This document shows, in pieces, positions 16,516 to 26,195 of a DNA stretch of 32,777 nt (positions are counted from its first letter, which is position 1; every line of letters begins with the position of its first letter). This DNA comes from Chitinophaga pinensis. Lineage in GTDB: Bacteria; Bacteroidota; Bacteroidia; CAMBQF01. Made by a program: the position numbers and the translations under genes. Location of the stretch: positions 1 to 32,777 of the forward strand of contig CAMBQF010000022.1 in assembly GCA_945869825.1 (NCBI GenBank). The letters are read 5' to 3'. The notes under the pieces were generated by a model that saw nothing but the letters and a program-made list of their open reading frames with translations, was not told the DNA's origin and ran no database searches.

Positions 16516-16523
16516 TATATTTG
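16516..16523 (+). promoter_or_regulatory. -7 promoter box of the large histidine kinase gene
   Basis: TATATTTG lies 28 bp before the TTG start in the 183-bp divergent spacer shared with the foldase gene. No well-spaced -33 TTTG is visible. On the other strand TATATTCG (16405-16398) is a near-match box for the foldase gene. Confidence 0.5.
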
Positions 16524-16551
16524 CAGTATAAAACCCACAAATAAAATTATT

Positions 16552-19500
16552 TTGATTGCCAGGTTACGAGCAAATGCAGGATTTTTAGTTTTGGCCATAT
16601 TCTTCTTCTTGGCCGCGTGGGTTATAGATGGGTGGGATTTCTTTACCGAAAATAAGTCATCGGTTAGTTACAAGTTTAAAAAGGCCATAGAGCATAGGGA
16701 TACCCAATTGCAGGATATCCTTAAAGATGCTGATATTCATTTTGATACGTATACATATAAGGCATTTGTAGATGCGTATGGAGATAAGTTTGACAACCTG
16801 TATGATAAGCGCCAGTGTGGCCTTTTTATCTTTAGGAATGACTCTTTAGTATACTGGACAGACAACTCCATCCCCGTTGAAGACAACCTTTACTATTCTG
16901 ATTATAAGAATAAGATAGTCAACCTTAAAAGCGGCTGGTACCAAAGCGCTTACCGCGAAAGGGGACCTATAACCTTTCTTGTCTTGGGGCTTATAAAGCA
17001 CAACTTTCCCTATCAGAATAATTACCTGAGCAACAGCTTTCAGCATAGTTTTGATATACCCGATGAAGTAGAGATTAGCCTTCCTCCCCCAAGTGTTAGC
17101 CCTGCAGGGCAAATTACTAAAGGCGATAGCTATGAGTTAATTTACCCGGATGAGTTTAAGCCAGCCCAAACGCTCAGGTATATTTCTATTGCATTTTATT
17201 GTATGGCTATTCTATTGGTCCTCATGTTCTTTGAGCGGTCGTACAGGCAGGTGTGTAAAAAGCCTTATTCCGTATTTTATGCCATAAGTCTTATGGTGTT
17301 AGTGCTGTTACTGCGGTATATAAGTTTTACTGCCCGCTTTCCCGACAACCTTTATAACCTGGAGCTGTTCAGCCCTTTGTTATATGCCCAGTCAGAAACC
17401 CTACCATCCCTCGGCGATTTACTTTTAACAACCCTTACTGCGTTTTATGTGTTGTACCTTTTCTCAAGGTATATATCGCTAACAAGGTTTAAAGAGCGAT
17501 TACCAATTTGGCTCCGCTTTTCTATTTCAGTTATACTATTTTTAGTAATATTTCTAATAGCCCCTTTTACATTTGGAATTCTTAAAGGATTGGTAATCAA
17601 TTCTAATATATCATTTAATATAAATAATTTATTTAGTCTTACTGCCTATAGCTATGTTGCCTTTTTTGTTTTTGGTATTATATTATTAGGCTTGTTCATT
17701 TTTACCGATAAGCTTATTGGGGTTGTTATATACTATAGCAACAAATTAAAGTTTGGCTTAGGTGCTTTTGCCCTGGCTGTAGGCATATATATGCTGTTAT
17801 TTGTGTCTTATAGTTTTGATAGCCTTATATACGCCCTCTTCATCTTCCTAATATCGGGTATTATAATAGGCAATAAGTTACAACATCGTATTAGGTATAC
17901 TTTTACTTCAGCCCTGTTTCTGGTATTACTATTCGGCTTGTTTTCTACTTATATAATATCTTCTAATACCATACAAAAAGAAGGGCTTAACCGCGAATTA
18001 ATGGCATCTCGCCTTGCTGCAGAAAATGACCCTATCTTGGAATTTTTGTTTACCGATGTAAATAACAAGATACAGCGAGACAGCGTACTACATAGTTATT
18101 TATTGCCCAATAGCGAGGCTGCCGATAAAAAACAGTTTAAAGACCTTAACCAGCTGTATTTCAATGGTTATTGGGAAAAATATGAAACCAAGGTTACCGT
18201 TTTCGGGGCCGATAACTGTCCACTTCGGGTATTAAACACATCAACCCACCACGACCCTAATTACTTTGAAAGCCTGATTCGTGAACATGGTAGGTCAACG
18301 GTTTCTGATAATTTCTTCTTTTTAGATAATTCTAATGGCCGTATTAGCTACCTGGCAAAAATTAAGCTGAATAAAAAGGATGGTGGCGTTGATTATAGCG
18401 GAACGTTGTATTTGGAGTTTGAGTCGAAGTATAACCTGGAGGAAGTTGGTTACCCTGAACTTTTACTGGATAGGAAAGTAAAAGCTGAAGTAGATCTTAC
18501 TGATTATTCATATAGCCGCTATAAATATGGAAAGTTGGTTGGGCAGTATGGCAGGTATCCTTACAGCCTTTCTTCAGCTGTTTTTGGGTCACTAAACCAG
18601 GAATACAACTGGGTAGAGAGTGAGGGCTATACACACCTTATTGACAAAACAGATGCTGATACCATGGTGGTGCTTAGCCGCAAAAAGCCCGGCTTTTTAG
18701 ATGTTATCACTCCATTCTCTTACTTCTTCTTCTTTTATGGGCTACTCGCATTGGTATATTATATCATAGCAACAGTAAATGTCCGCAGGCAGCGCTCATC
18801 CCGTTCTTGGCTTTTTGGCACTATCGATTTTAAGAGCCGTATTCAGCTGACTGTCATAGTCATGCTAATGGTATCGCTTATTATTATTGGGGTGGGTACT
18901 ATTTATTATGTAGTTAACCAAAGCAGCTACAAAAACGAGGAAGTAATAAGCGAAAAGATACACTCCATATCTACTGAATTGCAGAATAAGATAGGTGGTT
19001 ACGACGCCATATACCCTTATATGTATGATGAGCTTAGCTTCTCCTTTAGCCGCATGTCAAATGTGTTCTTTTCTGATATAAATATGTACGATTTGAATGG
19101 CCGCCTGATAGCTTCATCTCGTCCTGTAATATTTGAAGAAGGCTTGGCAGGTAAAAACATAGACCCTTATGCCTTGCGTAAGCTCCGTATGAAACAAAAG
19201 ACGGAGTATATCCACGATGAAAACATCGGCGACCTTAATTACATATCAGCCTACGTTCCGTTCCGTAACCGTAACAATGTATTGCTGGGCTACATAAACC
19301 TACCATATTTTGCCAAACAAAGCGAGCTTAGGAAAGAGATTACAACAGTATTGGTGGCTATCGTAAATATCTATGTGCTGCTTATTGGCATCTCTTTAAT
19401 TGTGGCAATATTAATCTCTGACAGGATAACCCGCCCGCTGCGCCTTATACAAGAAAAAATGGGCCGCCTGCGGTTAGGTAAGTCTTACGAGTTGATTGAT

Positions 19501-20265
19501 TACAAAGCTAACGATGAGATTGGTCGTTTGGTTGCTGAATACAACCGGATGATTAAGGAGCTGGATGTAAGTGCCGAGCTCCTCGCCCGGTCAGAAAGGG
19601 AAAGCGCATGGAAGGAAATGGCCAAGCAGGTGGCACACGAGATTAAGAACCCGCTTACCCCAATGAAGCTGAGCGTGCAACAATTACAGCGCACCTATAA
19701 GCCCAACGACCCGCAATGGGAAGCCCAGCTAAAGCGCTTTACCCTGTCGTTAATTGAGCAGATAGATACCTTAAGCCGCATTGCTGGGGAGTTTGCCACC
19801 TTTGCGCGCATGCCTAAAACCCAGGCCGAAAGGGTTAATCTTTACGAGATGCTGGTTAACATGCAGCAACTACATGCTAACGATACCGGTGCAGTTATCA
19901 CCTTTAAACCCGAAACAGTTCCTCCGTGTATGGTTATTGCGGATAAAGAGCAGTTACTACGTGTGTTCAATAACCTAATAAAAAATGCCATACAGGCCAT
20001 ACCTGAAGATAAAGAAGGGCTAATTGTACTCGGTATTGTGCGTAGCGGCAATAGTTTTATTGCAACCGTGGCCGATAATGGAAATGGTATACCCGAAGAC
20101 CTTCACGACAAAATATTTACGCCCAACTTTACTACTAAAACCAGTGGCATGGGTCTTGGTTTAGCTATTGTTAAAAGTATTGTAGATAGTAGCGGAGGCA
20201 GCATTTGGTTTGAAACCAATGAGGGCGAAGGCGCTACGTTTTTTGTACAGTTACCTGCTGCATAA
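16552..20265 (+). CDS. Large NtrY-like membrane sensor histidine kinase
   Basis: 1237 residues, unusually long. An N-terminal helix (about 10-27) is followed by an extracytoplasmic segment, about seven further membrane helices (about 205-470), a second extracytoplasmic domain (about 475-725), a helix pair near 725-745 and 785-810, a third periplasmic region, and a last helix (about 935-960). Then come a HAMP domain (RPLRLIQEKMGRLRLGKSYE), HisKA with phospho-acceptor H1029 in VAHEIKNPLTPMKLS, and HATPase with N-box NLIKNAIQAIPE, G1 ADNGNGIPE and G2 GMGLGLAIVKS. The HEIKNPLTP H-box is the NtrY/NtrB subtype. No response regulator is adjacent. The start is TTG (an ATT lies two codons upstream); no in-frame ATG exists before residue about 400 of the alignment-relevant region, and the hydrophobic start supports TTG 16552. 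Confidence 0.92.
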   Translation: MIARLRANAGFLVLAIFFFLAAWVIDGWDFFTENKSSVSYKFKKAIEHRDTQLQDILKDADIHFDTYTYKAFVDAYGDKFDNLYDKRQCGLFIFRNDSLVYWTDNSIPVEDNLYYSDYKNKIVNLKSGWYQSAYRERGPITFLVLGLIKHNFPYQNNYLSNSFQHSFDIPDEVEISLPPPSVSPAGQITKGDSYELIYPDEFKPAQTLRYISIAFYCMAILLVLMFFERSYRQVCKKPYSVFYAISLMVLVLLLRYISFTARFPDNLYNLELFSPLLYAQSETLPSLGDLLLTTLTAFYVLYLFSRYISLTRFKERLPIWLRFSISVILFLVIFLIAPFTFGILKGLVINSNISFNINNLFSLTAYSYVAFFVFGIILLGLFIFTDKLIGVVIYYSNKLKFGLGAFALAVGIYMLLFVSYSFDSLIYALFIFLISGIIIGNKLQHRIRYTFTSALFLVLLFGLFSTYIISSNTIQKEGLNRELMASRLAAENDPILEFLFTDVNNKIQRDSVLHSYLLPNSEAADKKQFKDLNQLYFNGYWEKYETKVTVFGADNCPLRVLNTSTHHDPNYFESLIREHGRSTVSDNFFFLDNSNGRISYLAKIKLNKKDGGVDYSGTLYLEFESKYNLEEVGYPELLLDRKVKAEVDLTDYSYSRYKYGKLVGQYGRYPYSLSSAVFGSLNQEYNWVESEGYTHLIDKTDADTMVVLSRKKPGFLDVITPFSYFFFFYGLLALVYYIIATVNVRRQRSSRSWLFGTIDFKSRIQLTVIVMLMVSLIIIGVGTIYYVVNQSSYKNEEVISEKIHSISTELQNKIGGYDAIYPYMYDELSFSFSRMSNVFFSDINMYDLNGRLIASSRPVIFEEGLAGKNIDPYALRKLRMKQKTEYIHDENIGDLNYISAYVPFRNRNNVLLGYINLPYFAKQSELRKEITTVLVAIVNIYVLLIGISLIVAILISDRITRPLRLIQEKMGRLRLGKSYELIDYKANDEIGRLVAEYNRMIKELDVSAELLARSERESAWKEMAKQVAHEIKNPLTPMKLSVQQLQRTYKPNDPQWEAQLKRFTLSLIEQIDTLSRIAGEFATFARMPKTQAERVNLYEMLVNMQQLHANDTGAVITFKPETVPPCMVIADKEQLLRVFNNLIKNAIQAIPEDKEGLIVLGIVRSGNSFIATVADNGNGIPEDLHDKIFTPNFTTKTSGMGLGLAIVKSIVDSSGGSIWFETNEGEGATFFVQLPAA

Positions 20266-20267
20266 AA

Positions 20268-20645
20268 CTAAACGCCAAACAAATAGGCAGTAAACACCAC
20301 ACAAACTATTCCATCAAACACAGCGGCCGGTAGTAGCTTTTTAGTGTAGGTTTTTTTAATGTCTTTAATTACCCAAAACACCAGCAAGGCTTTTTCCATA
20401 AGGGTAACAGCTATTACAGGTATGCGCAATGCCTCATTAGTAGCCGCTAAAACCATTAATATGGCCAAGGCGCAAACCAATATGCCCCAATGGGCAAAAT
20501 AGAATTTTGCTGAATCATCTTTCAACTCAATATTCAAAACCTTATTGGCATAAAATGCCGGAAAGAAGAATTGAAAGGTTACTACTCCTGTTACAGGCCC
20601 TACTATATAAAGTATGGTAGAAATATTGTCTGTTATAAAATTCAT
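20268..20645 (-). CDS. Small four-helix membrane protein of unknown function
   Basis: 125 residues from ATG 20645 (MNFITDNISTILYIVGPVTG). Four hydrophobic helices at about 8-28, 50-66, 68-88 and 100-123 separated by short loops; a charged loop IKDIKKTYTKK follows helix three. A longer frame reaching 20801 overlaps the upstream gene and reads through an intergenic repeat, so it is not used. The gene is downstream of the fatty acid hydroxylase on the same strand and converges on the histidine kinase, 2 bp from its stop codon. Family not recognised. Confidence 0.7.
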   Translation of the reverse strand: MNFITDNISTILYIVGPVTGVVTFQFFFPAFYANKVLNIELKDDSAKFYFAHWGILVCALAILMVLAATNEALRIPVIAVTLMEKALLVFWVIKDIKKTYTKKLLPAAVFDGIVCVVFTAYLFGV

Positions 20646-20706
20646 AATGCAAAATGCACAATTCAAAGCGAATAACAATACATTATCAATTTTGCATTGA
20701 GAATTA
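20646..20706. repeat. Intergenic inverted repeat, likely dispersed element
   Basis: The spacer between the two minus-strand genes contains AATGCAAAAT and its inverse complement ATTTTGCATT about 33 bp apart, flanked by AATTC words. I recall AATTC/TGCAT-rich spacers of this kind in other Bacteroidota. If translated it gives the low-complexity phantom NSQCKIDN..CAFCIMNF. Confidence 0.45.
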
Positions 20707-21570
20707 TTAATTCTTCTTCTTGTACTCTTCTTTCGCCTTATTAAATGCCTTGTCTGTTCCAAATAGTTGGTCCATAAGGCCAATGGCGCTAAAGCTGCCA
20801 TTTACATGGTAATGGTGCCAGTCGTGGTGCACCGAATAAGCCATCCAGGGGAAAGCATAACCCGAGTGGGTATGTAAGGCATTTATAACCACTATCATTA
20901 TCCAGAATAAAACTACAAAAGGGTGGGGTTGTAGCAGAAGTACCCCTGCAAATACAGGGATAAGGTTACCCACGATATGCTCTACAAAGTGTACATAATG
21001 GGTTGCTATGGCAATAGATTCGCGGTACTCATGGTGCACACGGTGTATCTTTTTAAAAAAGTACTTGCGGTGCATAGTATGGTGCGCTGCAAAAAACAAA
21101 ACATCCTCAATTAGTATAAGCCCGGCAAGTTGCAATAAGGCAACCCACCAACTGGGTATAGCTACATTTACAGTATACCCAAGCTTTACCATAAAGTAAA
21201 ACAGCCCGGTTAAAAAGGGTAGGGTACCTAAAAATTGGTTTGCCAGCACCCTTGCTATAGCTTTAGATAAAGGCACTTTTGGCGATTTGCGCCTGCGCTC
21301 TTCCGGTATGTCTTGTATTTTGTATTTGTAAAGTGAATATGGCTTTTTAAACCTATCAAGTAATAAATAGGGGACACCCACACCCCAAAATATCAGCAGG
21401 TAAAAAGTAAAGCCTATAACAATTACAAATACATCGAGGCTTACCCTTTCCATAATCCAAGTCCAAGCTTTTGCGCCCATAAATTCTAAAAACAGCAGAA
21501 AAAGCCCCGTTAAGGTTAAAAAAATAAGGTTGTTTATAAATAAAGGGGGGTAATATTTAAAGCGTACCAT
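20707..21570 (-). CDS. Sterol desaturase / fatty acid hydroxylase family protein
   Basis: 287-residue integral membrane di-iron oxygenase-like protein. Four to six hydrophobic segments surround the histidine clusters HHTMH, HRVHHEY and VHHDWHHYH, plus HYVHFVEH between them, which together give the eight or more ligands expected of the family. Substrate may be a lipid such as a fatty acid, carotenoid or ornithine lipid; the sequence does not say which. Start ATG 21570, with a TACATTTG -7 box on the minus strand at 21599-21592. Confidence 0.9.
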   Translation of the reverse strand: MVRFKYYPPLFINNLIFLTLTGLFLLFLEFMGAKAWTWIMERVSLDVFVIVIGFTFYLLIFWGVGVPYLLLDRFKKPYSLYKYKIQDIPEERRRKSPKVPLSKAIARVLANQFLGTLPFLTGLFYFMVKLGYTVNVAIPSWWVALLQLAGLILIEDVLFFAAHHTMHRKYFFKKIHRVHHEYRESIAIATHYVHFVEHIVGNLIPVFAGVLLLQPHPFVVLFWIMIVVINALHTHSGYAFPWMAYSVHHDWHHYHVNGSFSAIGLMDQLFGTDKAFNKAKEEYKKKN

Positions 21571-21591
21571 GCCAAGTAATTGTTAGTTTAA

Positions 21592-21599
21592 CAAATGTA
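21592..21599 (-). promoter_or_regulatory. -7 promoter box of the hydroxylase gene
   Basis: Minus strand TACATTTG, 21 bp before the ATG at 21570. A second TACATTTG on the plus strand at 21662-21669 serves the divergent gene, so the 117-bp spacer holds two outward promoters. Confidence 0.55.
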
Positions 21600-21661
21600 A
21601 TAGAAACCTGTTGTTACACACTCTTAAGCGCTATTAATAAATCTGAAAAATTAATATTGCT

Positions 21662-21669
21662 TACATTTG
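21662..21669 (+). promoter_or_regulatory. -7 promoter box of the T9SS cargo gene
   Basis: TACATTTG fits TAnnTTTG and ends 18 bp before the ATG at 21688. Confidence 0.5.
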
Positions 21670-21687
21670 TGGCTTGGATATAGATTT

Positions 21688-23526
21688 ATGAAAAAGATAT
21701 ACTTAGTATTAGCTACCCTTGTTGGTTTTAGTTTTCAGGTTAATGCACAATGCGGCTTAGCAACTCCCGACCAAAGCTGCACGGTAAGCCCTGCTTACCC
21801 AAATACCTGCCCCGATGATAATTTGCCAGACGGTATAGCAGGCCAGCCATACACTGCCGATATTACCATGTGGTTTCCTGAGGTGTTTTTTGAGCCTAGC
21901 GCCGGGTTGGATGTAACTATGAATACAGTGACCATTAATGCAGTATCGGGCATGCCGTTTGGCTTTAACTACACTGCCAATCCTTCTACTGTTACCCCTT
22001 CGCAAAACGAGTTTGCTGGTATCCGTATTTGCGGTACACCCTTTAATGCTGGCGATTATACTGTTACCATTAGTATAACAGTACAAGCTTCGGCTTTTGG
22101 TATATCGCAAACAGTTAACCAAAACATCCCTATAGCTTTGCATATAGACCCTTCAACAGCAGGTAATGTAGCTTTTACTATAAATAACCCATCGGGTTGT
22201 ACCCCGCTGCCGTCGGCTTTTACTACCAACTTTCCTTCAAACGCAAACCCTGGTTACAGTTATTTTTGGAATTTAGGCAATGGTTTTTCAACCACCCAAG
22301 AAGTTATACCTCCGGTAGATTATATTGCGCCAAATGGCAATGATACTTTTTATGTTATAGAGCACTCTGTATCTATAGATACTATTGGCTTTTTTTTAGA
22401 AGCGGTGCAGGTAACCAATGTAAACTGTACCGATAATCCGGGCAATAACCCCGATGCTTATATTCGTATTTTAAATGGTCAGGGTCAAGAGGTCTATAAT
22501 ACAAGCTCCAGCACAATACAGGGCAACCCACCTTTCAACTGGACAATGAATATTCCCCTTAATTCACCTCCTTACAAAATACAGGTTTGGGACCAAGATG
22601 GTGGCCTTTTGGGCGCAGATGATAACTGTGCCGATAACGCGGAAGGAAGCAATGCGGGCATTAATATATTATTACCTGCTACAGAGGGGGTGTCTACCCA
22701 AATTGGCTCTACAGGTGGTTTAATACTAAACTATACAATTAACCACCCAGTAATTAATATTTCAGGCAGCGATACTATTTATGTGTATCCTAATCCGGCG
22801 GTTCCCGCTATTTCTGGCGATTTTGATTTTTGCCCTGGTACACAGGGTGCAGCAATTGTTTCAACCCCTGCATTCCAATATCAGTGGTATAGGGGCGATA
22901 CTTTAGTTGCAAATGCAATCCAGCAAACACACTTTGCTACTTTGCCCGGGCATTATAGTGTTCAGGTTACAAATCAGTTTGGTTGTAATGCCAGTAGCGA
23001 TACGGTAACTGTGAACCAATTTCCATTACCACAATTGCCAGCAATATCATATAGCGGAGGTTTATTACAAACAGATTTAACCAACCCTCCATTTCAGCTA
23101 CAGTGGTTTTACGAAGGGTTTGCCTTTGCAGGGCAAACGGCTCAAACCTGCCAGCCGTTGTTTGATGGTATGTATTATGTAAGGGCCGAAAATAGCTTCG
23201 GCTGTTACTCTTACAGCGATACAATTTCTGTTACCAAAGTAGGTATTGCTGAAGATGATGCCAATATGTTAAATTTTACAATTTTACCAAACCCTGCAAA
23301 TAGCAATGCCACTGTATACGTTAGCGGAATAGCATCCGGGCCTGTAGAACTTATTATTTACAATGTACTTGGTTCAGTTGTTATGCAAAAGCAGCTAAAT
23401 ATAAATAAGGGTGCAGTAAATAAATATGCAGAGACTATTGATGTAAGTGGATTGGCAAAAGGAATTTATAATGCTGCATTTAGATTTGGCAATAGCCAAA
23501 AGATATTGAAATTATTTGTTTATTAA
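21688..23526 (+). CDS. T9SS cargo protein with Ig/PKD-like domains
   Basis: 612 residues from ATG 21688; a TTG at 21667 lies in the promoter box and is rejected. Signal peptide residues 1-20 (ends FQVNAQ). The mature protein is Cys-, Thr- and Asn-rich: an N-terminal beta domain (about 20-160), a PKD-like segment (YSYFWNLGNG), and two Ig-like repeats with QYQWYRGDTLVAN (about 405) and LQWFYEGFAFAGQ (about 475), each ending in a Phe-Gly-Cys motif. The last about 80 residues, starting NFTILPNPANSNATVYV and ending ILKLFVY, are a type A T9SS sorting domain. A surface or secreted adhesin-like protein is likely, with no enzymatic motif seen. The histidine kinase gene starts 46 bp downstream. Confidence 0.88.
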   Translation: MKKIYLVLATLVGFSFQVNAQCGLATPDQSCTVSPAYPNTCPDDNLPDGIAGQPYTADITMWFPEVFFEPSAGLDVTMNTVTINAVSGMPFGFNYTANPSTVTPSQNEFAGIRICGTPFNAGDYTVTISITVQASAFGISQTVNQNIPIALHIDPSTAGNVAFTINNPSGCTPLPSAFTTNFPSNANPGYSYFWNLGNGFSTTQEVIPPVDYIAPNGNDTFYVIEHSVSIDTIGFFLEAVQVTNVNCTDNPGNNPDAYIRILNGQGQEVYNTSSSTIQGNPPFNWTMNIPLNSPPYKIQVWDQDGGLLGADDNCADNAEGSNAGINILLPATEGVSTQIGSTGGLILNYTINHPVINISGSDTIYVYPNPAVPAISGDFDFCPGTQGAAIVSTPAFQYQWYRGDTLVANAIQQTHFATLPGHYSVQVTNQFGCNASSDTVTVNQFPLPQLPAISYSGGLLQTDLTNPPFQLQWFYEGFAFAGQTAQTCQPLFDGMYYVRAENSFGCYSYSDTISVTKVGIAEDDANMLNFTILPNPANSNATVYVSGIASGPVELIIYNVLGSVVMQKQLNINKGAVNKYAETIDVSGLAKGIYNAAFRFGNSQKILKLFVY

Positions 23527-23572
23527 TATTTTTCAATATCTTTAAAAAACTAAACTGGCATGGAAATATTGA

Positions 23573-26185
23573 ATGAAAATAAACAGTCAATATAAACAGA
23601 TTAACTACGGCACTATATTAGATAGCAGTCAGGAAGTTTTTTGTGTTTTTGATATTGATAAAAATGTTGTTTCATATAATGATGAGTGGTTTAAGCTAAC
23701 AGGGGTAAATCTGTCAGACAAAGGCGCCAATGTGTTTTTGTCGATATTATTTTCTGATAAGGATATAAAAAATTTTACCCGTCATTTTGATAAAGCGGTA
23801 GCACAAAATCAAATAGTTAAGAGCGAGTTCCGCATTCGAAAAAACGAATTGGCTTTTCATACTATTTCATACACGTTGGTATATGATGGTAAAACAACTG
23901 TTTTTTTATCAGGACGCGTGGCAACATCTGATAAAAGGTTAAATCGCCTTAGGTCATTAATAGCTGAGCATACTACCTTGGGTGCATGGAAATATGATTT
24001 AATCGATAGTTCTTTAACATGGACTATAGGAACTTATGCAATTTTAGAAGCTGACGGAACTACCAGAATTACCCCTGAAACTTTATTAGATATTTGCCAT
24101 CCCGATTTTTTAGATGAATTATCTGAAAAATACTATAAACTTATTGAACAGGGTGAAGAATTTGATATTGAGGTAAAACTACTTAAACTCCGCAGTGGCA
24201 GCGAGATGTGGGCTAAAATATCTGGTTATGCTTACTTCAATGAATTAGGAAAGATAGAGCGGGTATATGGCATAGTGCAGGATATAGATAAGTATAAAAA
24301 GGCCGAAATAAATATTACTAACGAAAAACAAAAGGCCCAGATATACCTTGATATAGCAAGGGTAATTATTGTTGTATTAAAACCAGACCAAACAGTTGAA
24401 ATAATTAATAAAGCCGGCTGCGAAATTCTGGGATATAGAGAAGAGGAAATAGTAGGCCTAAACTGGTTTGATAAGGTTGTTCCACAATCAATAGCCGATT
24501 TATTAAAAGCTTCTTACGAAGATTTTATTTCAGGTAACCGGGATGATGACCACTCAGCTTATGAAAATCCGCTAATCACAAAATCTGGAGAACTGCGTTA
24601 TGTTTCCTGGAAAAATTCAATTTTAAGGGATAAAGAAGGAAAGATAATAGCTACTATCAGTTCCGGCGAAGATATTACCACAAGGAAAGTGGCAGAAGAA
24701 AAACTGCGACTTGAGCAAGAGCGCTATCGGTTAGCATTACAAGGTGTAGCCGCTGGTATTTGGGATTTCTTTGATATTAAAAACCAAAAACTATATGTCT
24801 CTCCCAAGTATCTGGAATTGATTGGCCGAGAATATGAAGAGAGAGAATATAGCCTGACAGAATTGGAATCGTGGGTAGACCCTGAATACCTTAAAATTGT
24901 ACAAGATGCTTTTTACAGGTATTTAGAAGTTAAAAATGATTATTACAGTGTTGAAGGCAAGTTTATAATGGGAGATGGCACAACGCGTTGGTTTTTATTT
25001 AGTGGAAAAGCACTTTGGGATAATGAGGGTAATGCTATAAGGGCGGTAGGCTCTATAATTGATATAGATGATAGGAAAAGGGCTGAAGAGCAAATTAAGG
25101 AGCGCGATGAAACACTTAAGGCTATAATTAATAATGGCCTTATGCATTCTATATTAGTTAATAAGGATGGGTTTATTTTAATGGTTGATGAACCTGTTAA
25201 TGTAAGGGCCGAAGAATTATATAAAAGCCCAATGCGCCCGGGTATGCACCTTTCTAAATTTGTACAGCCCGGCGATTATGGCTTGTTTGAAGAGCGTATT
25301 GCTAAAGCCTTGAGCGGAGAGGCTATTCTTTTTGAATATAATTTTAAAATTAATGAGGTGGATTTTTGGTTCCTGCTAAGTTTTGCGCCTGTTATAAAGT
25401 CGGATAATTCGGGTGTTGATAAAGTATTGCTCAACACCTTAGAAATAACAGAAACTAAAAAAGCTGAACTGGAGGTAATCAGGGCCAAACAACTGGCAGA
25501 AGAGGTTAGTAAATTAAAGTCTAATTTTTTGGCAAATATGAGCCACGAAATACGCACACCATTAAATGGTATGATAGGCCTTTCCAACCTGTTGGAGAAA
25601 GAAACAGACCTGGTTAAAATAAAAGAGCTTGTAACACTGCAAAAGCAAAGTAATAACCGGCTGCTGAATACACTAACTGGTATTTTAAATTTTGCAAGGC
25701 TTGAGTCTGAATTTGAAGGCATGCCCCTTAAGCGTATCAATGTGTTTGATATTATTACCAATGCCTATAATTCATTAAAAACCCAGGCCAGTGCTAAAAA
25801 TTTAGAAATTAGCCTGGTTTGCAATGACAGTAACTTATATACCCTGGCTGACGATGGCTTATTTTACCAGGTGTTTCATAACTTGATACACAACGCCATT
25901 AAATTTACCAACCAAGGAAAGGTAGTGATAGTTATAGGCAAAAAAGAAAAGTATATAAATGTAAATGTATCAGATACAGGAATTGGTATTGCCAATGATT
26001 TTGCAGATAAAATATTTTTTCCATTTTTGCAGGAGAGTCAGGGAGAAAACAGGCATTATCAGGGAAACGGCTTAGGCCTGTCAATAGCAAAACGCTATGT
26101 TGAACTATTGGGTGGCAGTATTACAGTTAACAGTGTAAAAGGGAAAGGCAGTTCATTTGAAGTATTGTTACCATTAGTAACATAA
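23573..26185 (+). CDS. Cytoplasmic multi-PAS sensor histidine kinase
   Basis: 870 residues without a membrane helix or signal peptide. About five PAS domains in series: residues about 15-110 (SSQEVFCVFDIDKNVVSYND), 125-245 (GAWKYDLIDSSLTWT), 255-375 (PDQTVEIINKAGCEILGYRE), 385-505 (GIWDFFDIKNQKLYVS) and 515-630 (SILVNKDGFILMV). PAC-like ends such as DIDDRKRAEEQ separate them. Then HisKA with H658 in NMSHEIRTPLNG and HATPase with N-box NLIHNAIKFTNQG, G1 DTGIGIA and G2 GNGLGLSIAK. Ends at residue 870 without the receiver domain of hybrid kinases; a single-domain receiver is encoded 10 bp downstream. Ligands of the PAS domains are unknown. Confidence 0.92.
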   Translation: MKINSQYKQINYGTILDSSQEVFCVFDIDKNVVSYNDEWFKLTGVNLSDKGANVFLSILFSDKDIKNFTRHFDKAVAQNQIVKSEFRIRKNELAFHTISYTLVYDGKTTVFLSGRVATSDKRLNRLRSLIAEHTTLGAWKYDLIDSSLTWTIGTYAILEADGTTRITPETLLDICHPDFLDELSEKYYKLIEQGEEFDIEVKLLKLRSGSEMWAKISGYAYFNELGKIERVYGIVQDIDKYKKAEINITNEKQKAQIYLDIARVIIVVLKPDQTVEIINKAGCEILGYREEEIVGLNWFDKVVPQSIADLLKASYEDFISGNRDDDHSAYENPLITKSGELRYVSWKNSILRDKEGKIIATISSGEDITTRKVAEEKLRLEQERYRLALQGVAAGIWDFFDIKNQKLYVSPKYLELIGREYEEREYSLTELESWVDPEYLKIVQDAFYRYLEVKNDYYSVEGKFIMGDGTTRWFLFSGKALWDNEGNAIRAVGSIIDIDDRKRAEEQIKERDETLKAIINNGLMHSILVNKDGFILMVDEPVNVRAEELYKSPMRPGMHLSKFVQPGDYGLFEERIAKALSGEAILFEYNFKINEVDFWFLLSFAPVIKSDNSGVDKVLLNTLEITETKKAELEVIRAKQLAEEVSKLKSNFLANMSHEIRTPLNGMIGLSNLLEKETDLVKIKELVTLQKQSNNRLLNTLTGILNFARLESEFEGMPLKRINVFDIITNAYNSLKTQASAKNLEISLVCNDSNLYTLADDGLFYQVFHNLIHNAIKFTNQGKVVIVIGKKEKYINVNVSDTGIGIANDFADKIFFPFLQESQGENRHYQGNGLGLSIAKRYVELLGGSITVNSVKGKGSSFEVLLPLVT

Positions 26186-26195
26186 ACCAATTTTA

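Noticed and set aside
20646-20801. N-terminal extension of the small membrane protein
   Set aside because: It overlaps the hydroxylase gene and reads an intergenic repeat; ATG 20645 gives a normal membrane protein start.
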